Below, one piece after another: positions 35,602 through 46,743 of a stretch of 64,000 nucleotides of DNA. Numbering within the stretch: position 1 is the stretch's first letter; every line of letters starts with the position of its first letter. The stretch spans positions 72,455,257-72,519,256 of the forward strand of contig NC_090729.1 in assembly GCF_036898095.1 (NCBI RefSeq). Reading direction: 5' to 3'. The position numbers and the translations under genes were made by a program. The notes under the pieces were generated by a model, which did no database searches, was not told the origin of the DNA, and worked only from the letters and a program-made list of their open reading frames with translations. Source of the DNA: Palaemon carinicauda (Eukaryota > Arthropoda > Malacostraca > Decapoda > Palaemonidae).

Positions 35602-36232
35602 TCCCGTTGAAATACTACCGCTAGAGAGTTATGGGGTCCTTTGACTGGCCAGACAGTACTTCATTGGATCCTTCTCTCTGGTTACGGTTCATTTTCTCTT
35701 TGCCTACACATATACCGAATAGTCTGGCCTATTCTTTACAGATTCTCCTCTGTCCTCATACATCTGACAACACTGATATTAACAAACAATACTTCTTCAC
35801 CCAAGGGGTTAACTATTGCACTGTAATTGTCCTGTGGCTACTTTCCTCTTGGTAAGGGTAGAAGAGACTCTTTAGCTATGGTAAGCAGCTCTTCTAGGAG
35901 AAGGACACTCCAAAATCAAACCATTGTTCTCTAGTCTTGGATAGTGCCATAGCCTCTCTACCATGGTCTTCCTCTATCTTGGGTTAGAGTTCTCTTGCTT
36001 GAGGGTACACTCAGGCACACTATTCTATCTTGTTTCTCTTCCTCTAGTTTTGTTAGTTTTTATAGTTTATAAAGGAAATATTTATTTTGGTGTTACTGTT
36101 CTTAAAATATTTTATTTTTCCATTTTTTCCCTTCCTCACTAGGCTATTTTCCCTGTTGGGTCCCCTGGGCTTATAGCATCCTGCTTTTCCAACTAGGGTT
36201 GTAGCTTAGCAAGTAATAATAATAATAAGCAA
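35602..36232 (+). mobile_element. SINE-like repeat, copy 1, with LINE-type 3' tail
   Basis: About 630 bases matching 45424-46083 closely in order (ATACTACCGCTAGAGAG, ACTGGCCAGACAGTAC, GGTAAGCAGCTCTTCTAGGA). No protein is encoded. The last 110 bases (GGGCTTATAGCATC, TTTTCCAACTAGGGTTGTAG, TAA repeats) equal the 3' end of the LINEs at 28.6 and 53.4 kb. It may be a SINE using that LINE's machinery, or an internally deleted LINE. A pol III promoter is not obvious. Compared with copy 2 it seems cut at the 5' end. It separates protease from integrase in the LTR element. Confidence 0.65.
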
Positions 36233-36403
36233 CCCATCCTTAAGATGATAATAGGTCGGGGACTGCTATGCCTCCGTCTTATCCACCACACTGTACAATA
36301 GCTCTGTTAACATCACATCCTTCCGTTGCAATCCTATCAGCCTTTTCCTATTCACTTGTCCTACTTCCAACGCTGAAAACAAATTCTCCAAGTTCATTGC
36401 TCC

Positions 36404-36988
36404 TTAAATTTCTTTTTCTTCTTTTTCTGCCACTTTCTTTGTCATACCCCTAGTCGTCACACAACTAGGAAATAGATACGGGTAGTCCTTTTTTAATTCA
36501 GTCATAGGACTATACTTCAATGATTTCTCCGTTACAATGGGACAAGGCACAAACGGTGCTCCACTAACCTCATTTTTTAGCAGAATGTCTACTCTCTCGA
36601 CAGCCAAAGAATCCTTTACCGCAAAGTCAAAATTACCTGTCACCAACTCACTTGACAGTTTCAAATGGCAAATAGGGGTAACCTCTTCACCTCCTATTCT
36701 CTTCAAAATAACCGAGTCTCCTGTTAGAGACTGTTCCACCAACGTGTGTACTCCTTGTATCATCACACTATGGTTACAACCTATGTCGTGCAATATCGTG
36801 ACCGGGGTTCGCTCACTCCCGTCTATTGCTGCTAATATACCTTCATAAACATATGGTTTAAAGGTATCCACGCTGTTTGAGTTTGTCCTGTTTGTCGTGT
36901 AAACGTTGGCTGGTTTATTTTCCTCTCCGACCTTTCCCAATTGTTTCTTCGTCTTCACATTCTGTGAACACGAATTATCCCTAATCAC
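36404..36988 (-). pseudogene. pro: Aspartic protease region of the LTR element
   Basis: This 194-residue frame cleaves the element polyprotein in functional relatives. The active-site triad region reads VTILHDIGCNHSVM where D(T/S)G is expected, so Ile replaces Thr/Ser and the protease is probably weak or dead. Other typical segments are ILKRIGGEEVTPICHLKL, FDFAVKDSLAVERVDILL and YLFPSCVTTRGMTKKVAE at the end. The gag zinc knuckle lies just upstream. Downstream on the strand come remnants of the integrase zinc domain, not RT. Confidence 0.75.
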
Positions 36989-37015
36989 TTGGGCGACTGC
37001 TTTCGGTTGGTTGGA

Positions 37016-38497
37016 TCAACATTCCTTACTGATATGGCCTCTCTTGCCACACTTAAAACAGACAATATTAACCTTTAGCACATCTTTCATGATACTTGAA
37101 GTAGGATGATTCGACAATTGTTGCTGTGGTACGATCGCATTCTGCTTAGGAACAGTACCAGTACTACTTCCTCTGTAACTATTGAACTTGTTCACATAGT
37201 TATTACTGAACTGGTTTCCATGGTTCGGCGAATACTTGACACTTGGTCGGAACGACGGTTGAAACTTCATACCCGAGGAGGGTTTACGACTGATAATATG
37301 ATTCTCACTCAGCGAAGCGGCTTTATCAAGTTTCTTCACCTATCTCTCTCAAGTACGTTCGAATATGTTCATTAATTCCTCTTAGATACTGTTCTAGTAC
37401 TATCAATTCTTATAAATCAGCCATCTCCCTCACGTTAACAGCCTGTGTCCATCTCTTAAAATATCGTCGTACCTTGTAAGCGTAATCCTGGAAAGTCATT
37501 TTCTCGTCGTTCCTCAAACTTCGAAATCTTTCATTATAATATTTAGGGGTCATCTGATACACTTACAGCATACTCCTCTTCACTTCTTGATACTCCTTCC
37601 TCTGGTCCTTAGATAAGGACAAGTAAGTACTGCGTCCTTTCTCAAAAAGTACACTCTGCAATAACAGAGAACATTTATCTTCGGGCCATTGCATTGTCGA
37701 TGGGACCGTTTCAAAATAATGGAAGAATTCATCCGGAGCTTCTTCTGTAAACCTCGAAATTAGCCTCTGGGCATTCGTCGTTAAACACGAGATTGTGCAT
37801 AGCAGGGGTCGCCTCTGTCTGCGTTGCCGACTTTGCACGAGCGTTCAACAGCTCCAACTCCCTCGTATGTCGTGCAATTTCTCTTGCCTCTTCCTTCTTA
37901 TCTTCTCGTTCCCTCTCTTTTTCTTCCCATATCCTCTTTTTTTCTTCTCGTTCTCTTTCTTCTCGTTCTCTTTCTTTTTCTTCCATTCTCCTCGCATGTC
38001 TTGCGATCTCTCTGGCTTCTTCCCTTTCTTTTTCTTCTCGTTCTGCCTCTCTTTCTTCCCGTCTTGCTTCTAGTTCCTTCGCACGTCATGCTTCTTCTCT
38101 CTTCCATCATCATCATCTACAATTTGATCAAATTCTCCTCCGCTGCAATTCGTCGAATCTCAGCCTCGACATCCCTTTCTGCTTTCATGCCTTCAGTTTG
38201 TGGGTCAACTGGTCCTTGCTTCCCTACAAATTCTTCTTCAGCCGCCTCCAACAGTTCAAGAGCTGCTACAATATCTTGTTCCGACAATTTTCCCGAGTTT
38301 ATCAATGTTTCTAAGGCTAGACACTCGATTTGGGTTATAATCATTCCACTCGTTGCATGGCCACCACATGCCATTAAAATAGAGAGCCAATGAGCTTTAG
38401 TTACATTAGCTTCTGACAATACCTGAACCTTTGGGTTTTTCAAAAACTCTTGTATAGTAAACTGTGGCATCTTGTACCATTCACTGCCCATCCTCAT
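37016..38497 (-). pseudogene. gag: Gag of the LTR element, broken
   Basis: Particle protein read on the minus strand. It begins at 38497 (or the second ATG at 38473, MPQFTIQEFLKNPKVQVLSE). It continues with a helical domain (SEQDIVAALELLEAAEEEFV), a long charged coiled-coil of Glu/Arg/Lys (37990-37800), and a capsid-like part (SRFTEEAPDEFFHYFETVPS, CSLLLQSVLFEKGRSTYLSL). It ends with one CCHC zinc knuckle, CFKCGKRGHISKEC, near 37020-37060. Several frameshifts separate the parts (frames 38497-38117, 37986-37729, 37838-37563, 37339-37016). The antisense frames here are shadows of the coiled-coil repeat. Confidence 0.75.
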
Positions 38498-38567
38498 GCT
38501 GCCTCCAACAAACTACTTGCCACACACATTGTGGAGGATTTATTTTTGCTTTATTTTAATTTTTGTT

Positions 38568-38805
38568 TTAACATCCCGCCAAAACATCACTTGCAATCCC
38601 AACAAAATTTTCTTTTACTAACTTCCACTTCTCTAAATTACCAGTTTCTCTTACTTTCACTTCGTCATATGCCATTTTCAACCTTTCTTGATATTTACTT
38701 TTTACCCCTGGTTTTATTAGCTCTTCAACCCTCACTAGCTCCCTTTTACATCCACCTACTCTATTCCCCCACTCTTTTGCTACAACTAATTTTCCTTCCA
38801 CCAAA
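38568..38805 (-). other. Segment between 5' LTR and gag, possible LINE fragment
   Basis: A minus-strand open frame here reads KSKYQERLKMAYDEVKV and LEKWKLVKENFVGIASDV. This recalls the linker between endonuclease and RT in RTE-like LINEs more than an LTR leader. The match is from memory of family style and is weak. Otherwise it is the untranslated leader of the LTR element. Confidence 0.3.
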
Positions 38806-38810
38806 AAACT

Positions 38811-39536
38811 ATATATGCTGGGCACAAAATCACTTTGGCGAGGACACACTAAAGGCACTTGCAGAGAGAGACGGGGTGGGACATTTTGGCTCTTTCACAG
38901 GACGGCTGTTTCTCTTCTGCCCCACACATCCCTGGGGCTACTTATATATGAATTTAGTAACTTTTGATAGTTTATTCTTGTGGCTTGGGGGCCGGTCTCT
39001 AGTGCCGCCAGAGTTATCAACTAGATAAAAATTCAGGAGGCCAACCTTGGCTTCAGGCATCTCTCTCTCTCTCAGCTGCTCCGCCCACCCACTGTTCTTG
39101 GAAATAAAAAAAAAGATAAAAATCTAACACTAGGGTTTTCGAGAACCTTCCAAAACACGTGGTAAATATAAGAATTGCGTTTTTTCTCACAAACATGATG
39201 CAATACCATAAAAAGAATTACATAAGCCCTTGTTCATATCTAGTATGGATCGTATAGCACTCTTAAACAGGTTCCGTAAGACTCCGTAACAAAAATACAT
39301 GAAATAAAAAGTTAATTCTTAAAAATAACGTAAATTTACATATACTGACTTGAATGAAGAATACAAATAAATTAACAACGTAAGTATTACGTAATTTACA
39401 TAATAAACTTATATCTACATGAGAGGAACTCATCCTAAGAGCTGGCTATTCACTTCTTCAATGCACATATGAAAACATAAAGATGATACATTAATAAATT
39501 ATTTACTCTACACTAGACCAGCTTCGTAAGATTATC
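38811..39536 (-). repeat. LTR (5' LTR of the minus-strand element)
   Basis: Direct repeat of 19907-20620 in the same orientation. A TTAGTAACTTTTGATAG deletion and a GATAAAAATCTAACAC insertion distinguish it from the other copy. Outer end near 39536 is set by where similarity stops. Confidence 0.75.
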
Positions 39537-41400
39537 TATTTCTCTAATTTACTCTATTAATTTTTAGGCACAAAAATTCTTCTTCTTTGTCTTCATCTTT
39601 TCCCAATTTTATGTGGGATCGATGTTTCTGGTCAGCTTACTCTTCTTTCCCACACCTCATCACCGGTTAATCCTTTTGGTCTCCCTCGCCACCATAGTTG
39701 TTTTGGCTAATTTTTCATGGCCGGATGCCTTTCCTGCCTCCAACCTTCCCCATTTACCCGGGCTTGGGACCGGCACCAAGTTGAGGCTGGCACAAAAATT
39801 ACTATTTTTCAATCCTCAAAAATTTAAGATAAGAGAAAATATAAAACTTATCCACCTACAAAAATCTACGATATAAAGATGAATCCCCAGTGTAGATTTA
39901 CATATAATACATTCATAAATACACTATGTACTGAGGCACAATAGGTGAACTGCATTATGGTGAAGGATTACTGTAGCATACAAAGTTCCCTTGCCAATCT
40001 CATTAGCCAAGGAATCTGTGTAAGCTGCTGAAAGCTCTGCATTTTGGCTAATATTACTGTACAGTACTCATATAATGATAATACAGTAAGAGTAATGATG
40101 ATTAACTGATGATAATAATTACTGTAATAATAATGATTGATATAATACTGTATGATTTTATGATAATACTGTATTTAAAATACCTGTCCGACTTGTAAAT
40201 TATTATCTTTCTGTAAGTTTTGCTGCCACTTTAAAACTAACCCTTTAAGATTACACTATGAAAGGAGTTTTGACAATGGAAAAGTCTATTTTGGGCGGGG
40301 AACTGCTGTCTGGTCTTCAAGAAGTTTCATGAGGAAGGATAAAAAAGAGAATCCAATATGACAAGACAATACAAAAAAAATAAAAAAGTCATCCCAGTTC
40401 CAAGGTCAGTGTATCAACGTGTATGGCAAGACCTCGGCGAGTATAAGGGTGGTTGTCACCAAGAACCAATACAGTGCTGGTATGCACTCGACTACCATCT
40501 TTTATATTCAGAGTAAGGCTCATATGCCTCCTTTCTTTCACAAGGGTAAGGAGGAGGTTTTTTTTTTAGATACCACACAGTACCTTCCAAAAATAGGTTT
40601 TTCTGTCGGTAACCTTTTTTTTTTTGTGTGGATAATGTGCTGTGTGGTCTCCAAGAACTAACACTATAGAAACATTAGAGCAGGCTTGTGTAGCATAACA
40701 GACACTCATCTACAACAAAACAAACAATAGGGCAGTCCTTAAAATACAGATAGACCCTGTAGAAAGGGGCATTTTGGTCTTGGCATTTTGAAATGGTACC
40801 TTCTTTAGATGTGGATCTCAGTAGGGTAGATACTGGACAGAGGTTGCCATACCCTGGCTGTATAGCCTTTATATAAGGAAGATCCCATCTCTGAAGAGGC
40901 TTGTAATTTTTAGCTAGAAATAGGCAGCCAGAAGTTAGAATCAAGAAGAAATGATGGAGATGAATCTGCTTTCTATGTAATGCTGCAAGCTCACCAACTC
41001 GTGCTTCAGAAGCTAAAGCTTTTAGAAAAATAGCCTTCTGCAGTAGCTCTTTGAGGAAAACTATAGAATGATCTGATTATCAAGAGCCCAAGACACTGAA
41101 GGTGTTGGTTGGAATAGGCATAAGATTGTGCAATCTTGTGGAACATGTCAAAGAGTCTAAATCTTTGTTAAAAGTCTGCTTGAGAGGTTCTTTCAATGCA
41201 GATTTGCATGATAAGATTGTTGATATGTTTAAGTTTTCTTTCTACAAGGAGGTGGACTAGAAAGGAAGCCAAGAATAGCAAATTCAAGCATCAATGAGTA
41301 AGTTTCCCAAATCAGAAAATGGCTATAGTCACACTGGTTCTGAAAAGTGCTCTAGATTACCAGGAATTAAGCTCATACAGTGATTTCGTTTATTTCAAAA
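39537..41400. other. Unassigned AT-rich region
   Basis: No gene supported. It has a GC-richer island at 39600-39790 containing GGATGCCTTTCCTGCC and TTTACCCGGGCTTGGGACCG. I associate that style with dispersed repeats of marine invertebrates, without being able to name one. Around 40050-40170 are imperfect ATA/TAA runs. The frame at 40419-40661 has no recognisable domain. Confidence 0.45.
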
Positions 41401-42835
41401 GTGCTAGAATATGTAATTCTTGAATAACTAATTAGTCACTTAGAAGAAATAGAAGCTTTGCCAGACAATCAGTCTGCTTACAGAAAATTACACTCTACGG
41501 AGACAGCTATCTATTCTTTTGTAAATGATATGCTGGAAATGATGGATGAAAACAAATGTGGTGTGTTAATATTACTTTATCTTAATGCTGCTTTTGATAC
41601 AGTTGTGTATGAACTGCTACTAAATGATCTATGGTCCATCGATATTAAAGACCAAACTTTTGAATACTTAAAAGACTTCTTGTTTGATAGAAAATACTGT
41701 GTGCAAATTTGAAACTATTCATCATATGAACTCTTAAACACAGGGATACCTCAGGGGAGTGTACTGGGCCCAATATTATTCTGTATCTATGCTATTGGTC
41801 TATCAAAAATACTGCAAAGTCATGGAGTGAAGTTCAAACTATTGGCAGATGATACACAATTTTACTTCTCCATATATGATAGACGGCACTTCTGAAACTC
41901 TTAAATCGAATTCTTGCCAGTATTGGGGAATGGATGACAATCAAACAACTAAGATTAAACAAAAAATAAAAATGATTTCATAGTGGCAGAAAGAAAAACA
42001 GTGTAAGAAACTTGGGTGATATTCAAATAAAACATAAAAACAACTCTGCCTCGATATCTAGTGAAGTTCGTGATTAAGGCGTATCTCTTGACTTTAACTT
42101 GTGTTTCAGTGCCCAAATAAATAATGTTGTAAAAACTGCTGGTTATCATCTTCGAAACATCGCTTTTATAAAGAAGTACCTAGATGAACATTCTGTAAAT
42201 AAACTTGTGATAAACTGTATTATTACCAGGATTGACTACTGTAACTCCATCTACTACAATATACCAAAAGTGCAACTTAAGAAATTTCAAAACATAATAA
42301 ACAGAGGAGCAAGACTAATAAAAGATGTCCTACCCCAAGAAAGGATCACTCCTATGCTAATTAATTTACACTGTCTGCTTATTAAAGGGAGAATTGAGTT
42401 TAGAATATGTACAATGACACATCAAGTTATCAAAATCGGATGTTGTCCAAAATGTCTAAGAAAATTGCTACAAATTGTACAGCCAACAAATCATGTTGAC
42501 TCGAGAATAGTTACAGATGGTTTCAAATTTTTTAACCTAGATGTATGTATACTGTAAGTTCTAGAACCTTTAAATATGCGGCCCCACTACTATACAATAA
42601 GCTCCCACTAAACATTCAAAAGACAAGATATTAAGGCTTTCAAGAAGAAACTGAAAACTTCCTTGTTCTCTAATGTGCTTTGATAGTGTGGATTTGACAA
42701 TAAAGAAGCAATATACAGTGTGAAATGTTGAATTCTTTTGAACAAACATGATTAAATGACTTTGGAGGTCCTGTAGAGAGTAGTGTTCCCCTGCTGTATA
42801 AGACCAGAAAAGAGGCTTGTAAAGTAAAGTAAAGT
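41400..42835 (+). pseudogene. Decayed LINE reverse transcriptase (CR1/L2-like)
   Basis: 41458-41712 reads LPDNQSAYRKLHSTETAIYS, GVLILLYLNAAFDTVVYELL (motif A region) and LKDFLFDRKYCVQI. After a stop, GIPQGSVLGPILFCIYAIGL and LLADDTQFYFSI (catalytic ADD) occupy 41740-41870 in the same sense. 42099-42557 holds the C-terminal part: NVVKTAGYHLRNIAFIKKYL, IDYCNSIYYNIPK, FQNIINRGARLIKDV. A roughly TAAAG-repeat tail (42818-42836) ends it. Several stops and shifts show old age. The motifs suit the CR1/L2 group and are unlike the LINE at 25.9 kb. Confidence 0.75.
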
Positions 42836-43300
42836 AAGAAGTCTGGGGGTATCTGGCATGGGGACCTATCTCTAGGGAACATCATCAGTGTTTTCCATAC
42901 TGACTTGTATTGTTTAGTGGAAGAAGACTTATTACATATCATCGGGTATGTCATATTGCATGCAGAAAATTATTCTTCATAATTACGGGGGAGAAAATTC
43001 AAGCATGAAGAATCTGGGTCAGAGAAGAGGAAGCGGAGATATTCTGTACTGATTGAAGAGGAGGTGACCTAGGCCTTGAAGGCAATTAATGATAATAATA
43101 GTAGTGGACACCATGGGCTGTTCAGCCACTGCAGTGCCACCAGCACAGCAGTCTGAAAATTCTGAAAGGATTTTCAAAGCCTTCAAAATCATACTTGGAG
43201 GAAACATAAATTGAGAATCATTTGTTCCAGTCCATGTTTAGGGCACCTCTTGCAACTGCCTGGGATCCATATTCAAAGGTATGTAAAGCAGAAGTTTGTG
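42836..43300. other. Unassigned spacer
   Basis: Between the CR1-like relic and the DIRS relic. No coding or repeat feature recognised. Confidence 0.4.
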
Positions 43301-44360
43301 ATTATTATTTTTTTTTATTTTTTTTTCGCAAACAAGCCCACTTGAAGATCAGGAATAATCTCTTAAGATCTCCTGAAATGAGTCCTGATTCAATGTTTAG
43401 TCTGTGTCCAGGGTTGTCTACTACCATGTTGGGAGAATCACTGTATTGAGAGTTCTTCAGCAGGATCCTCCCCTCCTGAGACAACATGCTACCACCTTTT
43501 GTTAACGAAAATTTTGATGTAGTCCTTCTCCTATTGAGCTTCTTCAGTGTTAGGAAAACCATCAGTTCCAACACATTTTTGTGAGATGCTGCCAACGTAG
43601 GGGACCATTTCCCGAGCCCTTATGCCTCCTCTAAGTGACCTCCCAGCCAGAGTTAGATACATCTTTATGTAGGATCATGGATACTACGGGAGGGACCTAC
43701 GGGACCGACATGATGAGGAACTTGGGTGAGGTCCAAGGTTTGAGGATTATTTTGCAACGACTGGATAAGTCGGATTGTTTGTCTTGAGATCTGTCCAAGC
43801 CACTCTCCTCCACACCCAATTGAGGTCTTTCCACCTGGTCTTCAGAATTGGAATAACTATTGAGGTAATCTGAAAAAGACCCAAGATCTTCAGCTAGTAC
43901 CCGTAGAAGAAAAAAAATAAAGAAAACAATTGTCATTGAAGGATTCTTTTATGAGATATTCTTGAGAGGCTTAATGTGGTTTTTTACATGCTCTTGTCCA
44001 AGCCTAGCCACTAGAAAATCCTTTCTGCAACTAGTGTTGATTTTGTGAAATTGACCAAAGCCTAGGTCAGGAAGAACTTACAGGACCCGATTTGTATACG
44101 CACAAGGCTTAGTTATCTGGTCTCTACCCAGACTAGCTATATTGAACTACTCCCAAGCCAAACACCCTAGATGAGCATTTTGAGATTTACAGTATAGGCC
44201 CAAACCCCCAGGTGTAGTAATTGGCGGACATGTGAAATGGACATCGCATCTAAAATGTTTGTTGAGATGGGATAGGTCGAGGATCACTCCTCTCCTAGGA
44301 GTCTTAATTTGGTATGCTGGACAATTCTTTGAAATTTTAGAAATTGACATTTCTCTATGG
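43301..44360 (-). pseudogene. pol: Relic of a DIRS-like RT / RNase H
   Basis: Two traces on the minus strand resemble family-A pol. 44350-44147 has SISKISKNCPAYQIKTPRR followed by GVILDLSHLNKHF, like VILDLSPLNKF of element 1. 43595-43305 has ASHKNVLELMVFLTLKKLNR, like HINILEAMAVLLTLKKLSPR of RNase H. Their order and spacing fit one element. No YLDD, recombinase or terminal repeat is recognisable, so it is an old fragment. Confidence 0.55.
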
Positions 44361-44662
44361 CTTTTTTTCTTGCATTTTGCTGACAGAGGAGTTAAGTTCT
44401 ATGGTATTTGCTTGAAAGAATTTTTTTTGAGGAGGTATTTTGCCTCCACTACCAACTCAGGCCTTTCAAGACTTATGCTTTCTTCCCAATGAGAAAAGAT
44501 CCAACACTCATGAAAACTGAGACGACCCCGATTTGTGGACATTCATTGTTGAGGTCCTTTACCTCTGCTCAATAAACCAGCACCCTGCCCCCCTCCTGAG
44601 CTGCCTTCAAGTGCTCTTTTTTTTTCTCTGATAAGAAATTGAAGCACTCAGGAATGGGGATA

Positions 44663-44991
44663 CAGAAGGTCCTTGACTTACGAACATTTGACCCACAAAC
44701 ATAAATCTAACTGAAATCATGAATATCAGATATTGTATTGATAGGTTGTATACTGTAATAGGATGAATACTGTAATTAAACAATATTATATCATTCAATA
44801 CAGTAAATAAAATGTCATTTGCAATAACCTGACATTTATTCCATATGAAATGGGGCTATTTGTTGACTTTTGTAGATGGACATTTTGGGCATGGGGGTCA
44901 GGTTAGTCCTACTCTAGGCCAAAATTAAACAAAATTTAACTTACAAACAGTTTCTTTGAACCTATTTAATTGGTAAGTTGAGGACTTTCTG
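44663..44991. mobile_element. Mariner/pogo-type MITE, 329 bp
   Basis: The ends are inverted: CAGAAGGTCCTTGACTTACG at left, and CAGAAAGTCCTCAACTTACC reading inward from the right. TA stands directly outside both (44661-44662 and 44992-44993), the target duplication of Tc1/mariner elements. The interior is AT-rich without transposase. Sixteen of the first 20 terminal bases match. Confidence 0.75.
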
Positions 44992-44993
44992 TA

Positions 44994-45399
44994 CTGTTCG
45001 AGAAGGTTGAGACTGACTGTTTCTTTCTATTTTCCCAAGTGAACTTGTTTGCCAACTTGGGCAGTAGGGTTAAGGGTGAAATGCTGGTCTATTCATAGTT
45101 GTCATGAGAACTGTTGTTGGTCTTGGTTTTAGGTAGGGGCATTATAATTGAAGATTTTATTCCCTATTTTGAAAGGGACCAAAATATTTGTTCCACTTCT
45201 GTGGAAGTTAAAATTAGCTGTACAGTGTTATTCCTAGCTTTATCCACCAAGAATTAAGGAAAGAGGGATTCACATATGTGTGGGGTGACAGACTTTGCTG
45301 CCCTAAAATACTCTAGGATAAAAAAGAAAAATTCTTCCAATTAGGATATACACACACGAGCCTCCCATTTCTTTGAAAGAAAGACATCACTAAACCCTG
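44994..45399. other. Unassigned spacer
   Basis: Between the MITE and SINE copy 2. No coding frame or recognisable repeat. Confidence 0.4.
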
Positions 45400-46083
45400 T
45401 AGGTAGTGGGTTGGCCAAGGCACCAGCCACCCACTGAAATACTACCGCTAGAGTGTCATTGGGTCCTTTGACTGGCCAGACAGTACTACATTGAATCCTT
45501 CTTTCTGGTTACGGATCATTTTGTCTTTGCCTACACATACACCGAATAGTCTGGCCTATTCTTAACCCATTCTCCTCTGTCCTCATACACCTGACAACAC
45601 TGAGATTACCAAACAATTCATCTTTGCTCAAGGGGTTAACTATTGCAATATAATTATTCATTGGCTACATTCCTCTTGGTAAGGGTAGAAGAGAGACTAG
45701 CTATGGTAAGCAGCTCTTCTAGGAGAAGAACACTCCAAATTCAAACCATTGTTCTTTGGTCTTGGTTAGTGCTTTAGCCTCTGCACCATGGCCTTCCAAT
45801 GTCTTGGATTAGAGTTCTCTTTCTTTGGGGTACACTCGGGCATGCTGTTCTATCTTATTTCTCTTCCTTTTGTTATTTTGAAGTTTTTATAGTTTATATG
45901 TAAATGATCAATTCAATGATTTTACTGTTCTCAAAATATTTTATTCATATAATTTATTCTTCTCTTGTAGTTTACTTATTTCCTTGTTTCCTTTCCTCAC
46001 TGGGCTATTTTTCCTTGTTGGAGCCCTAGGGCTTATAGCATCTTGCTTTTCCAACTAAGGTTATAGCCTATCTTGTAATAATC
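45400..46083 (+). mobile_element. SINE-like repeat, copy 2
   Basis: Same repeat as 35602-36232, probably more complete at the 5' end, where it begins GTAGGTAGTGGGTTGGCCAA and CACCAGCCACCCACTG. The 3' end is again GGGCTTATAGCATC, CTTTTCCAACTAAGG and a short TAA tail. A truncated LINE starts immediately after the tail, so the LINE may have landed in the TAA repeat. Confidence 0.65.
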
Positions 46084-46279
46084 AAGATCTAGCTTAAATT
46101 AGTGCATTGTGTAAATTATGGGGCATGAAGTTGAATCCAAACGAAACTCAAAAGTATAATTTTAAGTAGATCAAGGACAGTAGCTCCTCAACATCTAGAT
46201 CTCAGCATTGATAATGTTTCTTTAACTCTATATGACTCTTAAAATTTTAGGTGTGATTCTTGACAGAAAATTTACTTTT

Positions 46280-46457
46280 TCAATATTAATCTTACCCGAT
46301 GATCATGTAGCTGTCAACTCTGTTGCCCGACAGAAATCTAAGGTCGGGATACGCCAGCGATCGCTATACAGGTGGGGGTGTACACAACAGCGCCATCTGT
46401 GAGCAGGTACTCAAGTACTTCTTGTCAACAAGAACTCAATTTTTCCTCTGTCGTGCC
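46280..46457 (+). repeat. Left inverted terminal repeat of element 4
   Basis: Begins TCAATATTAATCTTACCCGA then TGATCATGTAGCTGTCAACT. Over about 165 bases it is the reverse complement of 52473-52640. Further landmarks are GCGATCGC, ACACAACAGCGCCATCTGTG and CAAGTACTTCTTGTCAACAA. Confidence 0.92.
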
Positions 46458-46607
46458 ACAGGCAAGACCTACTAAATATGCCGTCCCTCACTGGATTTGT
46501 TTTCACAACTTTTTGGTGAAGTACACTATTCCAGTTTTGAGCTTTCGCTATGCAGGGGTTTTATCTTCATTTCAAAACTTGAACTCATTTTGGATAGATT
46601 TAATTTT

Positions 46608-46743
46608 GGTGTCGAAGAAAGTATGGACTCTCTTTCACTTTTAAATGGCCGACCCTTCCCTTAGACGGAAGTGTTGGTGACGAAGAGAGTATGGACTCTC
46701 TTTCACTTTTAAATGACCGACCCTTCCCTTAGACGGAAGTGTG
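46608..46743. repeat. Two tandem 68-bp copies in the leader of element 4
   Basis: GTATGGACTCTCTTTCACTT starts at 46621 and again at 46689, followed by the same CCGACCCTTCCCTTAGACGG. Only a few bases differ, so the duplication is recent relative to the element. Confidence 0.88.

Larger units (their letters stand above)
19907..39536 (-). mobile_element. Ty3/gypsy-like LTR retrotransposon with integrase before RT, heavily interrupted
   Basis: Two direct repeats of about 720 bases (19907-20620 and 38811-39536) bracket gag, protease, integrase, RT and RNase H, all read on the minus strand. The integrase C-terminus (22762-22049) runs directly into RT (21852 down) without any insertion, so integrase really precedes RT. 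This order is typical of copia and of the Gmr1-like group of Ty3/gypsy elements; sequence style (GKPNEYI, IVGPLPRTKKGHEY, GLPLML) fits Gmr1-like. Insertions: a SINE (35.6-36.2 kb), an unassigned segment, and DIRS element 2 (23.3-34.8 kb). Frameshifts and a YLDN motif show it is dead. Net length is roughly 6.5-7.5 kb. Confidence 0.75.

Noticed and set aside
36268..36453. Possible signal-peptide-like hydrophobic frame
   Set aside because: Low-complexity antisense of the protease region; no supporting domain.
37793..38393. Plus-strand frames rich in Ser/Phe/Leu (173 and 189 residues)
   Set aside because: They are the antisense of the Glu/Arg/Lys coiled-coil of the minus-strand gag.
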